A stretch of 64,000 bases of DNA, taken from assembly GCA_026008535.1 (NCBI GenBank), contig BRKX01000006.1, forward strand, positions 34,460,664 to 34,524,663, given 5' to 3'. Shown here piece after piece: positions 54,253 to 64,000 of the stretch. The notes beneath the pieces are model-generated. The model was not told the DNA's origin. It saw only the letters and a program-made list of their open reading frames with translations, and made no database searches. This DNA is from Perilla frutescens (taxonomy: Eukaryota > Streptophyta > Magnoliopsida > Lamiales > Lamiaceae). The position numbers and the translations under genes were made by a program. Each line of letters begins with the position of its first letter. Within the stretch, counting starts at the first letter, position 1.

Positions 54253-55970
54253 TGTTAGGAAATACTATCAAGGTTTTTCTAATAAGGGTTTTTGATGAGA
54301 TGTTAAAATATGTCAAAATACGCAAAGAGCTCTGAAGAACTGAAAAAAATATCAAGCAGAAAACTAAGGATGATTATATAAAAAAATTGAGAGGAGTGCC
54401 GCAAAGGGCTATAAAAAAAACTGTAGCTTGCTAGATTAGTTAGCAAGGTAAACTGGAAGTTGCAGGTACCATCAAGAGGAGTGCCAAATGCCACCAGTCT
54501 ACAGTTATGAACTGAAGAAAAATACCAGTTCAAGGCCCACCTCAAAAGTGCCCAATAGCAGCTGAAGAAGTGTTCCAGTTGAAGAGTATTCCAACTGAAT
54601 GAATATACCAGCTAAAGAGAAAAACTAAAGGATATGCCAGTTTGAGACCATTCCCGGCTGAAGAAGTACCAGTTGAAGAACACATCAGTTTGAATTGATG
54701 AACATGCCAGTTCAAGATGATACCAACTGAAGAAGACTACCAACTGAAGAGAGGACGATTCTAGCTGAAGGAGAATACCAGCTGAAGAAGTGTACCAGTC
54801 CAAGGTCCGAGCTGAAGGAAATACCAGCTCAAGAAGTTCCAGCTGAAGAAGCATACCAGCTGAAGAGAAGACTAAGGTACAAGCTGAAGAATATACCAGC
54901 TCAAAAGTCCCAGCTGAAGAATAAAGTTCCAGGTGAATAAGTACCAGTTCGAAGGATACCAGCTGAAGACGCATCAGTTTTGAAGTCCAATTGATGAAGC
55001 GCCAACAACTGAACTGAAGACCAATCTAAGGAAGTTCAAACTAAAGGGACACAAGTCCAGAATGCCAGCTGAAGAACACTGGTTCAAACTACCAGCTGAA
55101 GCAAATCAAACTGGACCATAGAAGGCATCAAGCCTAAGCCCAGAACTCCCAGCTGAAGATGATCTTAACTGAAGCTTTCCAAACTGCCAAGAGATGTACA
55201 GAACTGACAGACGAGGAATTGAAGATTCCAACTGCCAGACAAAGCTCAGAACTGAAGATCAAGATAGAAGTCATAACTGAAATTCAAATTTCAGATAAGC
55301 TAAAGAAGATCTTAAAGTTAATGAAATCGAGATTTTGGAATAAAAGATCGTCAGAAGAGCAAAGGCTACTCAACGGCTTTATAATTTATGATCACATAGT
55401 GATCATCAACGGTCACCAGCTACTAATCTATAAAAGGTGAGCAACCCAGAAGGTGACTGTTGACTTTTGACAATTTTGAAGAGAACTTTACCTAAGACTT
55501 TCTGCGAAGACGTTCGCCAAAGCACTAAAGCCTCACGCTCAAAAATCAGAAGAATCAAAAGTCCAACTAAAGAGAAGGATCCAGATTGCTCATCAAGCTA
55601 GTTATTGAAGATTTCCAGCTACAACAACTCTCTCAGTTCAAGCTCTACAATGATCAACTACCCAGCTCAGCCGCAGACACGCAAAGGAGCATATCAGTTG
55701 ATGCCAATTTCAAGACTGTCTTCATAAAGATGGAAAGAGATCTAAAACATTGTAAGATGGGCTATTGCACCTTATCTCTCCAGTGAGCAGTTGGGGATTG
55801 CAAGTGTGAGTTGTCGACCTACCGGCTGAGGAGGCTACATTCGTTGGATCACCGTTTCCAAGACAATACCAGCTGAAAAGAAGGCTGTGACTTGTAAAGT
55901 TATTGTTCACCAGGTTCAGCAGTTTATCTTCACTATGTAACTATAATAAAGGAACTTTACACTTGCATAG
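54253..55970 (+). repeat. Putative SIRE 5' LTR with degenerate CAGCTGAAG repeats
   Basis: From TGTTAGGAAATAC the sequence runs into about 700 bp (54440-55150) in which CCAGCTGAAGAA, CAGTTGAAG, CAGTTCAAG and similar 9-12-mers recur every 10-30 bases. The end, about 55800-55970, reads like an R/U5 region. The open frames there (for example Leu/Val/Ser-rich on the minus strand at 54612-54974) follow from the repeat. Both ends are approximate because the partner LTR is outside the window. Confidence 0.55.
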
Positions 55971-57756
55971 TGAATTGCCCTTCTGTGGAAGGAATAGAAA
56001 AGCTCAAAAGGATCGAGATCAGCCATCAGTTATGCTTCAAACTGATGAGGTGCCCAGAGGCAAGAGAAACCAACCACCTATTGAAAAACCCAGGGCAGCC
56101 AATAGAAGCATAAGAGTATGCTTCCATTGCCACAAGCAAGGACACTACGTATATGACTGTCCAAAGCTCCCTAAAGACAAAAAGGCCAAGGTGAATATAA
56201 GTTTTTTCAAAAGAAAAGCTATGATATCTAATACAGAGAATGTCGTACTGGATGACTCAGATCATCCATCAGAAATTGACTCCAATGGCTACAACTCTGA
56301 AGATGAGGCATTGTTCTGCCTCATAGCTGACAATGAAGAAGAGGTTAGAACATATGATTCATTAACCTCTTTTTATCACATTCATGAAACTTCCATTTCT
56401 AGCAATGAAATAAATGAACAATCAAGAATGCTAGAAGATCAGTTAGCTGCTATATCAAGTATGCATCTACAACTGAAGGAAGAAAATGATGACCTAAGAG
56501 ATGAGGTCAAACGACCGAGAAGTGATCATGACAGAACTGAATCACTTGAAGCTCAGTAAACTGAATGTGAGAAGTTGAAGCTCAAGTTTGATGAGCTAAG
56601 AGCTGAGAATGAGAGGCTCAGGCAGGAGATCTAGGAGAGAGAGGAGATATCTCTCAAATTTAAAAAGGGATCTCAAACTCTTGATTAGATTCTAAGCTAT
56701 CAAAGAGTTGAAACTGGTAGTCCAGGGTAAGGATACAACAGGTACACTGCCGCAGAGAAAGGAAAGACAGTCATTCAAAACCAGTCAAGAAGAAACCCTT
56801 CTTGTTTTGTTAGACCTGCACTAATCCAACCAGTTGAAGAGACTAAAGCTGAAGGAACTGAGAACATCCCTACAGATTAGCCGAAGTGGTCCAACCTATC
56901 CTCACAACTAAAAGGCTCAGTTCAGCTATCAGTTCAGCAGAGGAAGCCATGTAAAAGAATGCCACAAGTTCAAAATAGGCAGTCCGCCTATCAGCAGAGG
57001 CCGCCAACTTAACAAAGGCATCTAGCCTATCAACAGAGGTCATAAGTTTAGCCAAGACCTCCAGCTCATCAGAGACAGTCAGTTCAATAGGAGTCACCAG
57101 TTTTTCGAAGGCCCAAAGCTCAGAATAGGTCAATGGGGAACAGAAATGACCGACCAACTAGAGTAAGGAGAAATACTCAGTTTGGACCGTAGTCTCATCG
57201 ATATAAGGCATCAGTTTAGGAGAGAACTACTCAACCAACCTATCCTCGAAGACATCCAGCAAGTCAACATGGAAGAAAAGTTGACTTAAGAAGAAATGTG
57301 CATACAAAGTTGTATCAAGCACGTCAACATATTCAGATCCCTCTGGAGAAGTTCACTCCATCAAATCTCGCAACTCAGTATTGTGAGTACTAGGATTCAA
57401 GGGATGAATCAAGAATTAATTCTCACTATAACTGGTCTGCTAACTTGTCATACCGTAAGAGCGACAGAGCTCATGGTGTTAAAAAGAATTAGCCACAGAG
57501 AAGAGCTAGACAAGCTCGAAATCAGAGAGTTATTATCAAAGTGCTTTATCCTACTAACTCTCGATGCAGGTATAAGTCAAATGACTCAGCTCAAATGAGG
57601 AGAGCTGAAAAGAGAGTGAAACTGATCAGACGATCAATGTCTGAAAACTCTCGACCTGCTATTAAGCTAAAAGTTTGGCAAATCTGGATCCCTAAACACC
57701 TGATTAGCAAAGAAGAACCTGATATATTGCGGGTTTCTAAAAACTAATAGTCTCTC
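55971..57756 (+). pseudogene. gag: Second SIRE gag, C-terminal portion with zinc knuckle
   Basis: The frame shows KPRAANRSIRVCFHCHKQGH then YVYDCPKLPKDKK, a complete CCHC knuckle (CFHCHKQGHYVYDC) at about 56116-56160. An acidic stretch with DDSDHPSEIDSNGYNSEDEA and a coiled coil (LEDQLAAISSMHLQLKEEND, then TECEKLKLKFDELRAENERL after a TAA at about 56557) follow. From 56640 to 57600 the text is Gln/Arg/Pro-rich with many stops. It closes with KVWQIWIPKHLISKEE near 57680, the usual phrase before SIRE protease. The N-terminal capsid part is missing. Confidence 0.78.
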
Positions 57757-58355
57757 TTGCAAGAAAAGGGCATCGTATCGAAGAAGAGGACCAAGGAGGT
57801 TTGGTACCTAGATAGCGGGTGCTCAAAACACATGACAGGAGACAGAGAGGATCTAGAATGATATAAGGAAGTGAAAGGATCATTAGTCACATTCGGAGAC
57901 AACTCCAGAAGCCGAACCATTGGAGAAGGGTTCATGGTCAAAGGAAAGATGGTAATCAATGGAGTCTCCCACGTGGAAGGACTGAAGCACAAACTTCTCA
58001 ACATCGGTCAATTATATGATAATGGATATACCGTTGATTTAAGTCGAAGCTCTTGTGACATCAAACATAAGTCAACTGGAGTAATCCTTCTAACTAGTGT
58101 AAGGAGAGGCAACATGTATGTTGTTGACAGGTGAACTAGATATGGAGACACTTTCTTTCTCTCAAATGGCTTAATAGAAGCAAGATGGCTATGGCATCGA
58201 TGACTCAATCATCTCAACTTCAGAACCATCAATCATCTAGCCAAGAAGGAGGTAGTAGATGTACTTCCTAAGGAGATTTTCAAGAAAACTGGTGTCTGCG
58301 GACCATGCCAGAAAGAGAAGTAAGTGAGATCGTCATTCAAGAACAGCAGTTCTTC
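57757..58355 (+). pseudogene. pol: Second SIRE pol, protease and start of integrase
   Basis: Protease carries WYLDSGCSKHMTG with the catalytic Asp intact (codon at 57811), then a stop at about 57859, FGDNSRSRTIGEGFM and VSHVEGLKHKLLNIGQL. Integrase zinc region: WLWHR, TGA, LNHLNFRTINHLAKKEVV and CGPCQKEK with a TAA. It is interrupted at 58355 by the solo LTR and continues at 60522. Confidence 0.85.
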
Positions 58356-60521
58356 TGTGATACCCCGACCCTTTTTGCTAAATTATAAATTATAATTTTA
58401 GTAAATGATTTCGAATTAATATTGTTGAATATTAATCATGTGAGTATTTTTGTATGTGGTGCCGTTGTTTTATTGCAGGTTGTTCCACTCGAGCCGATAT
58501 GTCATAGCACAGTGATGTTATACTAAGTGTATAACACAGTTTGAGTTTAATACTAAAAGTGTCGAGTTATATGATAATGGATGAATGTTATTGCATTGAA
58601 TTTTGTTTGCCAAAACCTTGAACACCCTAATGCTGAGTTGATTGGGGGTCTCACTGTGTTTTGAAAATCTAAGTTGTGTTAAATGGAGTTGAAAATGTCC
58701 GGGAGTCAAAGTAGAATCGGGGGTTGATTAGGCCACGCTGCGCGCGGCCGCGGGAGGTTGCGCGCCCGCGGGGCGTGGGCGAGGTGCGCGACCGCAGGGT
58801 GTGCGCGCTCAAAATTCTTCAACTTTTGAAGTGTGATCCATCATCATCCATCAACAAAGGTAACCTCTACACCTCTCCTTCTTGGGAATTAAACACCCAT
58901 TTCTTGTTGTTTTGGAAACTAGGGTTTGTTATCCAATTTTGAGGATTTTGGATTTTGTTGATCTTCTTGCTTTGATGTCTCGAACATATGGTTTATTTAC
59001 CTCCTTGAGGCTATATGTGAAGTTATATCGAATTCCAATGGTCCATTGTTGCTAGGGTTTGGGTTTTTGCCCTAATTTCCCTTTGTTTTGTTGATAATTG
59101 TTTGGAGATGTCATGAGGGTTGTATGGGGTTGATTTTCATGTATGTTAGAGCCCTAGGGTGAAGGTGTTTGTATTTGTAATGTTGGGTCTAAAGGATTTA
59201 AAATGAGTCATGAGTATGTGGTTTAAATGTGTGCCCGTAACATGTTCGATCAAATGCTTCAAAGAGCTTTAATGTGTATTTTGAGTCCAAAATCATAGTA
59301 TGAGCTTATATATCTATGGTTGAGTATGTGGAAATGTTTGAAGACTTTAAAGCAAAGTATAGCATGAGTTCGGTCTAAATTATGATTTAATTAAATAACT
59401 CGACGTCTAAAATTAAAAGAGAATTGAAAGGTGCTAGGTGACGTGTTGGGGCTCGATGAGGACAACTTGTGCACGGCCAAGAAGTATTTCAAAGGTTGAG
59501 AAATTGTGAAAGCGTCTCATAAGGTGGGGTAACTCTAAACTGTGAACACGTGTAATGTTATAGTTATTGTTGTGCTTTGATTGTATAAATATGAAGGGTC
59601 TTCGGACCGGTGAATGAAAGAGATCCTTCGGGGTCGACAAAGAGACCCTTCGGGGCAGAGATCCTTGTGATCGAATATAGACCTGTTAATGTCCTCCCTG
59701 GGGGGTAGTATGTCTGCGGGCATCCCTACAGGGCCAAAGATGTTCATTGACGGGGGCATCATGATGTTTGGACACTACGGGGTTGAGACTAGTCTCCACA
59801 AAGTAAAGAAAAGTCCATATGTTATATTTTCACTTGTGCAATTAGCTATAACTGTTTATGGTGTTCCTCACTGAGTATGTTGTTAAATACTCACCCCATT
59901 CATTCAATGAATTTCAGGTTGAGGAGTCGGAGCCCGGGTAGGAGCGTTGTGAACACAAGAGAACCCCACAAGCTTGTGTTTATCTTTTGAATGCTCTTCT
60001 TTTCAAATACTCATATTATTATTATTATTATTATTATTGTTATCATTACATTGATCACTCTTTTTGCTTTATGATCAATGATTATTGGGGACGGGAATAG
60101 CCCGATCTTTTTGTACGTTATGATGTATATAACTTGATATTGTGCAACAATTTAAAGGCGGGTCGTTCGATCTTGGAGCCTATTGCGTATGAAGTATGTT
60201 GTTAACCCTATATTATGCATGTTGATTTAGGATGCTAGACGGGCGGGTTATGACAACCTATGAGCCCGATAAGTTAGATGATTGCATGGTTTATGTGGAT
60301 GGGCTTGTTCAATGCTTCCGTTTGATAATATATTGTGTGATAGTATAGATTCAATAGATTGCATGCTAATTCGTGAAAATTTTGCATTGAGAATTATGAC
60401 ATCATGCCTAGTCATGGTCCTTGACCTAAGCTCTTGCTCATTTTATTATAAACACACAAAAATATGTAAGTAAAGTGTATGTTAAGTGGCGTGGCCAAAA
60501 TGAGTAGTTTGGGGCGTTACA
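58356..60521. repeat. Solo LTR of an unrelated gypsy-type element (2166 bp)
   Basis: It starts TGTGATACCCCGACCC and ends GGGGCGTTACA, inverted ends of the TGT...ACA type, and interrupts the SIRE integrase frame cleanly. Flanking 5-mers are tcttc (58351-58355) and cctcc (60522-60526), which could be a duplication decayed by two transitions. Inside are a GC-rich patch (about 58735-58805), repeated CCTTCGGGG-type phrases near 59620-59660 and an ATT microsatellite at 60013-60038. No coding frame belongs to a retroelement. Orientation is not decided; the ends allow either. Confidence 0.75.
60013..60038. repeat. ATT trinucleotide microsatellite
   Basis: About eight to nine uninterrupted ATT units inside the solo LTR. 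Confidence 0.85.
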
Positions 60522-63190
60522 CCTCCTCCAGGGACAGCTGCTCCCTCCAACTGCTACATATGGATCTATTTGGGTCAGTCAGACCACCAACGCCCAAAGG
60601 AAAAAGATTCACTCTGGTAGTATTCAATGACTTCTCAAGATATACGTGGGTAGAGTTTCTCAGAAATAAGGATGAAACCTACACCAAGCTATCAGCGATG
60701 ATCAAGAGGTTGCAAACTGAAAGAGAGAGATCAGTTCAATAATTCATTCAGACAATAGAACTAAATTTGTCAACTAGCAGATCATCAGTTTCTCGGTGAA
60801 CTAGGAATATATCACAAGCACTCAGCTGCAAGAACTCCACAGCAAAATGATGTAGTTGAAAGGAGGAATCACATACTCAAAGAAGTAGCTCGAGCAATGA
60901 TAGCTGATGCCAACATAGCAGAAGGATATTGGGCCGAGACAGTCAATATGGCGTGCCACACTCAAAATAGAAGCGCCATCGTCAGCACACATGACAATAT
61001 GCCCTACGAGCTCTACAAGGGTCGTAAGCCATCTATCTCATACTTCAAAGTATTTGGCTGCAAATTTTATATTCACAATAATTTTAAAAGTCAACTGAAG
61101 ACTTTCAGTGCCAAAGCTGATGAGGGAATATTTCTTGATTATAATTTCCCACACGCTCAAGCTTACAGAGTGTTCAACAAACAAACACTAGTTGTGGAAA
61201 TAACTTGTCATGTTGTTTTTATGAGTTTACCAATGAGTACAGAAGTAAGAAGGTACTCAATCCATCAGTTCAATTGCTACCTAGCAAAACTAATAACTCG
61301 TAGGATTATGTGGACCACACAGTTCCAGAAAAGTTTGAGGTTGGACTAGAAGATGAAGGAAATGTATCTAGCTCCAGACCAGCTGAGAGCATAGCTGAGG
61401 GCGATCAAGCCAATGGAGAAACCGATCATGCTGAGACCTTTAACCCCATAACTGAAGTAGGCGGACGAAAGGAAAACTAAAAATAAGGCATCAAAGGATG
61501 TCAATGCAGAGGATCTAACTGAAAATCCAGCTGAGGAAAGCCTACCCAAATGGTTCAAGAGCCACCCAGCTGACAAGATTGTTGGAGATGTAAGAAGTCG
61601 AGTTCAGACCAGAAGTTCAACAGAGCATGCTCTCTTCACATGCTTTCTATCTCAAACTGAACCGGCAAACATCAATGAAGCTCTTGAAGATGCAGATTGG
61701 ATAATTGCTATGCAAGAAGAGCTAAACCAGTTCACAAGAAACGATGTGTGGTTTCTTGTTGATAGGCTAAAAACCCAGAAAGTCATCGAAACCAAGTGGG
61801 TTTTTCGCAAGAAACTGGGTAAACAAGGCATCATCACAAGGAACAAAGCAAGACTTGTAGCTAAAGGATACACTCAAAGTGAAGGGATCGACTTTGATAA
61901 GACATTTGCACCAGTTGCAAGATTGGAAGCTATCAGATTGTTCCTCGACTATGCGGCTCACAACAAATTCACAGTCTATCAAATGGACATGAAAAGTTCT
62001 TTTCTACAAGGGATGCTCAAGGAGGACGTGTACGTCGAGCAACCGCCTGAATTCGAGATTGGAGACTAAGTCTTCAAACAAAAGAAAGCACTCTATGGGC
62101 TGAAGCAAGCGCCCAGAGCCTGGTATGAAACCCTCACAACATTCTTGCTCAAAAATGGGTTTCAAAAAGGAGTCATTGATCACACTCTATTCAGAATAGA
62201 AAGATCATCAGAGATCTTAATGGTTCAAATTTATGTGGATGACATAATATTTGGATCGAAGAGTAAGGATCTCTGCATTCGATTCGCACAACTGATGCAG
62301 AGTGAATTCGAGATGAGCATGATGGGAGAAATGACCTTCTTCCTAGGACTCCAGGTAAAGTAGCTCCAAGATGGGATATTCGTCAGTCAAGCCAAGTATT
62401 CAAAGGAGCTTGTCAAGAAGTTTGGAACTCATAAGGGAAAAACTATCAAGATCCCCATGAATACATCAGTTCAACTGAATCTCGATGAAGAAGGAGAATC
62501 AGTTAGCCAAACTCAATACAGAGGTAACATCGGTTCGCTTCTCTATCTAACTACTAGTCAGCCAGACATTTGATATTCATTCGGCTTATGTGCACGCTTC
62601 CAAGCCAACCCGAAGAAGAGTCATCTCGAAGCAGTAAAGAGGATCATCAAATACCTCAGAGGAACCATAAATCTTGGATTATGGTTTTCCAGAGATGACA
62701 ACTTGAGTCTAACTGGCTATTCAGACTCAAACTTTGGTGGATGCAAGATTGATCGAAAGTGTACCAGTGAACATGTCAGTTTCTTGGTCACAAACTAATA
62801 TCCTGGTTCAGCAAGAAGCAGCACTCAGTTGCAACATCGACAACTGAAGCAGAGTACGTAGCTGCTGGAAGCTATTGTGCACGGATACTCTAGATGAAGC
62901 AGTAATTGAAAGATTATGAGGTCAAAACTGATGAAGTACTTATCTTCTACGATAATAATAGTGCCATTGCTATTTCTTAAAATCTAGTTTTGCATTCGAG
63001 AACAAAGCATATTGACATCAGGAAACGCTTCATCAAGGATCACATTTAAAAGAAGGATATATGCATCCAATATGTCAACACAGAGAAGCAGATAACTGAC
63101 ATCTTCACAAAGCCATTGCCAGAGGCAAGATTCGTAGAGCTATGTATCCAATTGGGGCTATTGGAACTAGCTTCAGAAGATGAAGATGAT
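60522..63190 (+). pseudogene. pol: Second SIRE pol, integrase core to RNase H
   Basis: Integrase resumes with LLHMDLFGSVRPPTPKGKRF and FNDFSRYTWVEFLRNKDET. A degraded middle follows, then AEGYWAETVNMACHTQNR and [66 protein letters not shown], a TAA at about 62067, KALYGLKQAPRAWYETL and the intact catalytic QIYVDDIIFGS near 62225. RNase H: GYSDSNFGGCKIDRK, a frameshift near 62795, STTEAEYVAAGSYC and SRTKHIDIRKRFIKDH. It closes with TDIFTKPLPEARFVELC near 63130. Stops and frameshifts at about 60740, 60800-60890, 61345-61700, 62361, 62571 and 62980 disable it. Confidence 0.88.
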
Positions 63191-64000
63191 CAAGAAAATG
63201 GGAGAATACAAAGAGCAATCCTAGCTGATGAGAAAAAGAGAGAAGAAGCTGAAATTGAACCAAAAAGTACATCAGTTCAGTTGGCAAAAGGAGCCAAAAC
63301 TACTCAAGCCATCAGTTTAGACAAAAAGCAAGCTGAAAAGTTTGCAAACTGATGAGAGGCGTGGAAGCTGAGAAGTCAAAAGGGCCAGAACTGATCAGAT
63401 GCTCAATCAGTTCACAATGGAGAAAGCAGCTCATGGTCAGCTGAAGCAAGCAGCCAAACTGAAAGGAGCTGGAGCAGCTGAGCCAATACAGCTCAAGAAA
63501 AAGATTGCAGTTGTGGAAGGAAGAGGAAAACAACTGGCAACTGAGACAGCAAGGAACAACTCGTCAAATTCTGATGAGTATTCATCTCTCAAAAATTGCT
63601 AATAATCTGCAAAAAATCCCTCAAGCCAGTCAAATTTCTAAACAATGGCTTAAGCTTCTGAACGAACTCCTCAAAAGATTTACATTTTCAGATTAACCAG
63701 AGAGGATTCGTCACCATTCTGCAACAAACTCTACAGAGATAAGTTCTTTGAACCAACAGTGTTCGTTCACAACTGCAACAACTCAGCACTCAGTGGTGAG
63801 ATTATCTCAAAGTTGAATCAATCAAATCTGGAAACCTTCGTGGAAGTTGCTCCAAAGAAGGTATATCCAGAAGCAGTTGCAGAATTCTATCTCAATGCCA
63901 GAAGCTCAAAGTAATCGAGTGAAATATCAACTGTAGTCTGAGGATGACAGTTCATTATCACTGCTGAGGTTCTTGGAGAAGTGTTCGAACTACCAGCCAG
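63191..64000 (+). pseudogene. Second SIRE downstream extra ORF, start (cut by window end)
   Basis: After a charged Lys/Gln/Glu-rich stretch (63190-63600) with several stops, a frame from about 63718 reads FCNKLYRDKFFEPTVFVHNC, ISKLNQSNLETFVEVAPKKV and YPEAVAEFYLNARSSK. After stops it continues FIITAEVLGEVFELPA at the window end. The pattern EFY followed some 30-40 residues later by a short FxIxxxVLxxxFELP block resembles that in the extra ORF of the first SIRE (HEFYANI ... KFSPNIINTFLKL). It is therefore the same class of downstream ORF. Start not determined. Confidence 0.6.

Larger units (their letters stand above)
54253..64000 (+). mobile_element. Second SIRE-type copia element, running off the window
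   Basis: A putative 5' LTR (54253 to about 55970) is followed by gag with a zinc knuckle, protease, integrase, RT, RNase H and the start of a downstream extra ORF. The order and the extra ORF fit SIRE. No primer-binding site or gag N-terminus is seen between LTR and zinc knuckle, so there is a deletion there. A solo LTR of another family is inserted in integrase at 58356-60521. The element differs in sequence from the SIRE at 9447. The 3' LTR lies beyond 64000. Confidence 0.8.

Noticed and set aside
54612..54974. 120-codon Leu/Val/Ser-rich frame on the minus strand
   Set aside because: It is the complement of the degenerate CAGCTGAAG repeat (giving SSAGxLQLE-type peptides), so it is a by-product of the repeat.

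Overview
This window looks like pericentromeric or otherwise repeat-dense nuclear DNA of a flowering plant. The lineages present are Athila, Tekay and CRM-like Ty3/gypsy elements, SIRE-type and Tork/TAR-like Ty1/copia elements, and a CACTA transposon. A eudicot, perhaps an asterid, is my guess from the style of the SIRE elements; this is inference only. I found no intact host gene, tRNA, rRNA, CRISPR array or prokaryotic feature. The only host-like coding sequence is a set of small intron-flanked exon fragments carried by the CACTA transposon.

Layout. Positions 1-2375 hold non-coding repeat DNA and a minus-strand gypsy LTR with its primer-binding site. A 5'-truncated CRM-like gypsy element (pol plus 3' LTR) fills 2376-6720. 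A minus-oriented gypsy LTR remnant follows at about 6726-8100.

From 8101 to about 53720 there is a nest of insertions five levels deep. (0) The pol gene of a Tork/TAR-like copia element is split at 8782/51984. (1) Inside it lies an Athila-type gypsy element (8783-51978, TSD cagtg). (2) The 5' LTR of that Athila is split by a SIRE copia element (9447-46234, TSD atatg). (3) The gag of the SIRE is split by a minus-strand Tekay gypsy element (11752-24354, TSD gaaat). The extra ORF of the SIRE, downstream of pol, is split by a CACTA transposon (29743-44152, TSD atc). (4) Inside the CACTA is a cluster of CRM-related elements that carry gag only (31924-41747), including a large head-to-head inverted repeat. 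Removing each insertion with one copy of its duplication rejoins the interrupted sequence. For the Tork pol and the SIRE extra ORF the reading frame is restored exactly.

The last part holds the 3' LTR of the Tork element (about 52702-53720), a minus-oriented Athila-like LTR fragment, and a second SIRE element (54253 to beyond the window end). That second SIRE contains a 2.2-kb solo LTR (58356-60521).

Almost every coding region is broken by stops or frameshifts. The best-preserved reading frame is the 461-codon gag-like ORF at 34049-35434. The features of most interest are the gag-only elements whose ORF ends inside the LTR, their palindromic arrangement, the exon fragments in the CACTA element, an unrecognised ORF upstream of gag in Tekay, and the split extra ORF of the SIRE element. 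I found nothing that I would call a new biological system. The window is best read as a layered record of transposition.
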